Below are positions 5,523-6,103 of a DNA stretch of 6,103 nt, piece by piece. Made by a program: the position numbers and the translations under genes. The notes below the pieces were generated by a model. That model was not told the DNA's origin. It did not search any database and worked only from the letters and a program-made list of their open reading frames with translations. Numbering within the stretch: position 1 is the first letter of the stretch; each line of letters starts with the position of its first letter. The stretch comes from Phycisphaerales bacterium (GTDB lineage Bacteria; Planctomycetota; Phycisphaerae; Phycisphaerales; SM1A02): positions 1 to 6,103 of the forward strand of contig JAQWRC010000181.1 in assembly GCA_029243925.1 (NCBI GenBank), read 5' to 3'.

Positions 5523-5527
5523 AGGAG
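5523..5527 (+). promoter_or_regulatory. Ribosome-binding site of the M32 peptidase gene
   Basis: AGGAG lies 6 nt before the ATG at 5534. It is the clearest Shine-Dalgarno in the window and fixes this start. Confidence 0.75.
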
Positions 5528-5533
5528 TCCGCC

Positions 5534-6034
5534 ATGACGACCGCAACCGCTGAAAAAACAATCGCTCCAGTTCACTATGAACATCTGCTGTCCCTTGCCC
5601 GCAACGCCGGCTTGATTGGTGGCAGCGCAAGCATGCTTGGCTGGGATCAGGAAGTGCTCATGCCTGAAGGCGGCATTGCGTATCGCGGAGAACAGCTTGC
5701 ACTTCTGGCAAAGTTGCATCATGAGATGTGCACGAGTGATGCCTTTGCCGATGCGCTGGCGGAGTGTGAGTCCGATTCCGATCTGACCGCTGATCCGCTC
5801 AGTCCCTCCGCCGTCAATCTGCGGGAGTTCCGCTGGGAACTTGATCGCAAGACGAAGTTGCCCGGAGAACTTGTCGAGGAAGAGGCGAAGTTGTCCAGTG
5901 AAGGCATGCACGCCTGGAAGCATGCGCGGGCCAACGATGATTTCTCAGAGTTCGCCCCGGCTCTCCGCAAGATCGTCGACATGCTGCGGCGGAAGGCGGA
6001 GTGTTACGGTTGGGCCGAAGGTGGCGAGCCGTGA
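5534..6034 (+). CDS. Metallocarboxypeptidase M32 (carboxypeptidase Taq), N-terminal part, ended by a premature TGA
   Basis: The 166 residues match the N-terminal region of family M32 zinc carboxypeptidases, cytoplasmic enzymes that release C-terminal amino acids. Visible family features are YEHLLSLARNAG (15-26), SMLGWDQEVLMPEGG (33-47) followed by RGEQLALLAKL (51-61), TKLPGELVEEEAKL (107-120), AWKHARANDDFSEFAPALRKIV (127-148) and the CYGWAEGGEP end (157-166). Full members have about 500 residues with the HEXXH zinc site near residue 270, so this product would be less than a third of the protein and inactive. The same frame continues beyond the TGA with family-like sequence. A nonsense mutation (TGG to TGA), a base error in the sequence or recoding could explain this. 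The rest of the gene is beyond the window. Confidence 0.85.
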   Translation: MTTATAEKTIAPVHYEHLLSLARNAGLIGGSASMLGWDQEVLMPEGGIAYRGEQLALLAKLHHEMCTSDAFADALAECESDSDLTADPLSPSAVNLREFRWELDRKTKLPGELVEEEAKLSSEGMHAWKHARANDDFSEFAPALRKIVDMLRRKAECYGWAEGGEP

Positions 6035-6103
6035 GATGCGCTGGCCGAGGATTATGAAAAGGGATGTACCGCCGCGTGGGTCGAATCGATCTTCACACCA
6101 CTG
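6035..6103 (+). pseudogene. In-frame continuation of the M32 peptidase after the TGA (3' truncated)
   Basis: The 23 codons after the TGA, in the same frame, encode DALAEDYEKG followed by CTAAWVESIFTPL. This matches the M32 segment that normally follows the Gly-Tyr region (pattern YDALLDxYEPGxT). Thus only one codon, expected to be an aromatic residue (Tyr or Trp), separates the two parts and there is no frameshift. There is no start codon with a ribosome-binding site here. It is listed separately because whether the gene is a real pseudogene depends on whether the TGA is real. Confidence 0.75.

Noticed and set aside
6032..6070. Selenocysteine insertion at the TGA
   Set aside because: No convincing bacterial SECIS-like stem-loop follows and M32 peptidases are not known selenoproteins; Trp or Tyr is expected at this place.
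6036..6103. New gene starting at ATG 6036, overlapping the TGA
   Set aside because: It is in another frame, gives an Arg-rich sequence without motifs, and conflicts with the M32-like frame that continues here.

Overview
The window looks like chromosomal DNA of a planctomycete, most likely class Phycisphaerae. This rests on recalled protein resemblances: a DUF1573 protein with the SCGCTT motif, a family-4-like uracil-DNA glycosylase whose N-terminus carries [14 protein letters not shown], a MEMO-class protein with an N-terminal helical domain, and a DUF2617-like protein. GC content is moderately high. No phage, plasmid, insertion-sequence, CRISPR or RNA-gene signal was found.

Layout. Positions 2-130 (+) are the tail of an unidentified gene. 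A hairpin at 162-192 with a T-tract on the minus strand ends the glycosylase gene (291-1043, -). That gene is divergent from a DUF2617-like hypothetical (1236-1817, +), and the gap between them holds an 8-bp inverted repeat. The hypothetical converges, 25 nt apart, on a minus-strand pair: a MEMO/AmmeMemoRadiSam-B-like gene (2321-3517) followed 10 nt later by dtd (1843-2310). A 270-nt divergent gap with a second 8-bp inverted repeat and a candidate promoter leads to a secreted DUF1573-ankyrin protein (3788-5398, +). Two adjacent hairpins follow, then a metallocarboxypeptidase M32 gene starting at 5534. Its frame is broken by TGA at 6032-6034 and then continues with family-like sequence to the window edge.

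Functionally this is mostly housekeeping and quality control: DNA uracil repair, removal of D-amino acids from tRNA, a peptidase and a cell-envelope protein. Only memo-dtd is arranged as a probable operon. I see no multi-gene system that I would call new.

The unusual points are within single genes: the glycosylase has lost the Cys ligands of the family-4 iron-sulfur cluster, the MEMO protein has replaced several active-site residues, DUF1573 is fused to secreted ankyrin repeats, and the M32 gene carries an in-frame nonsense codon.
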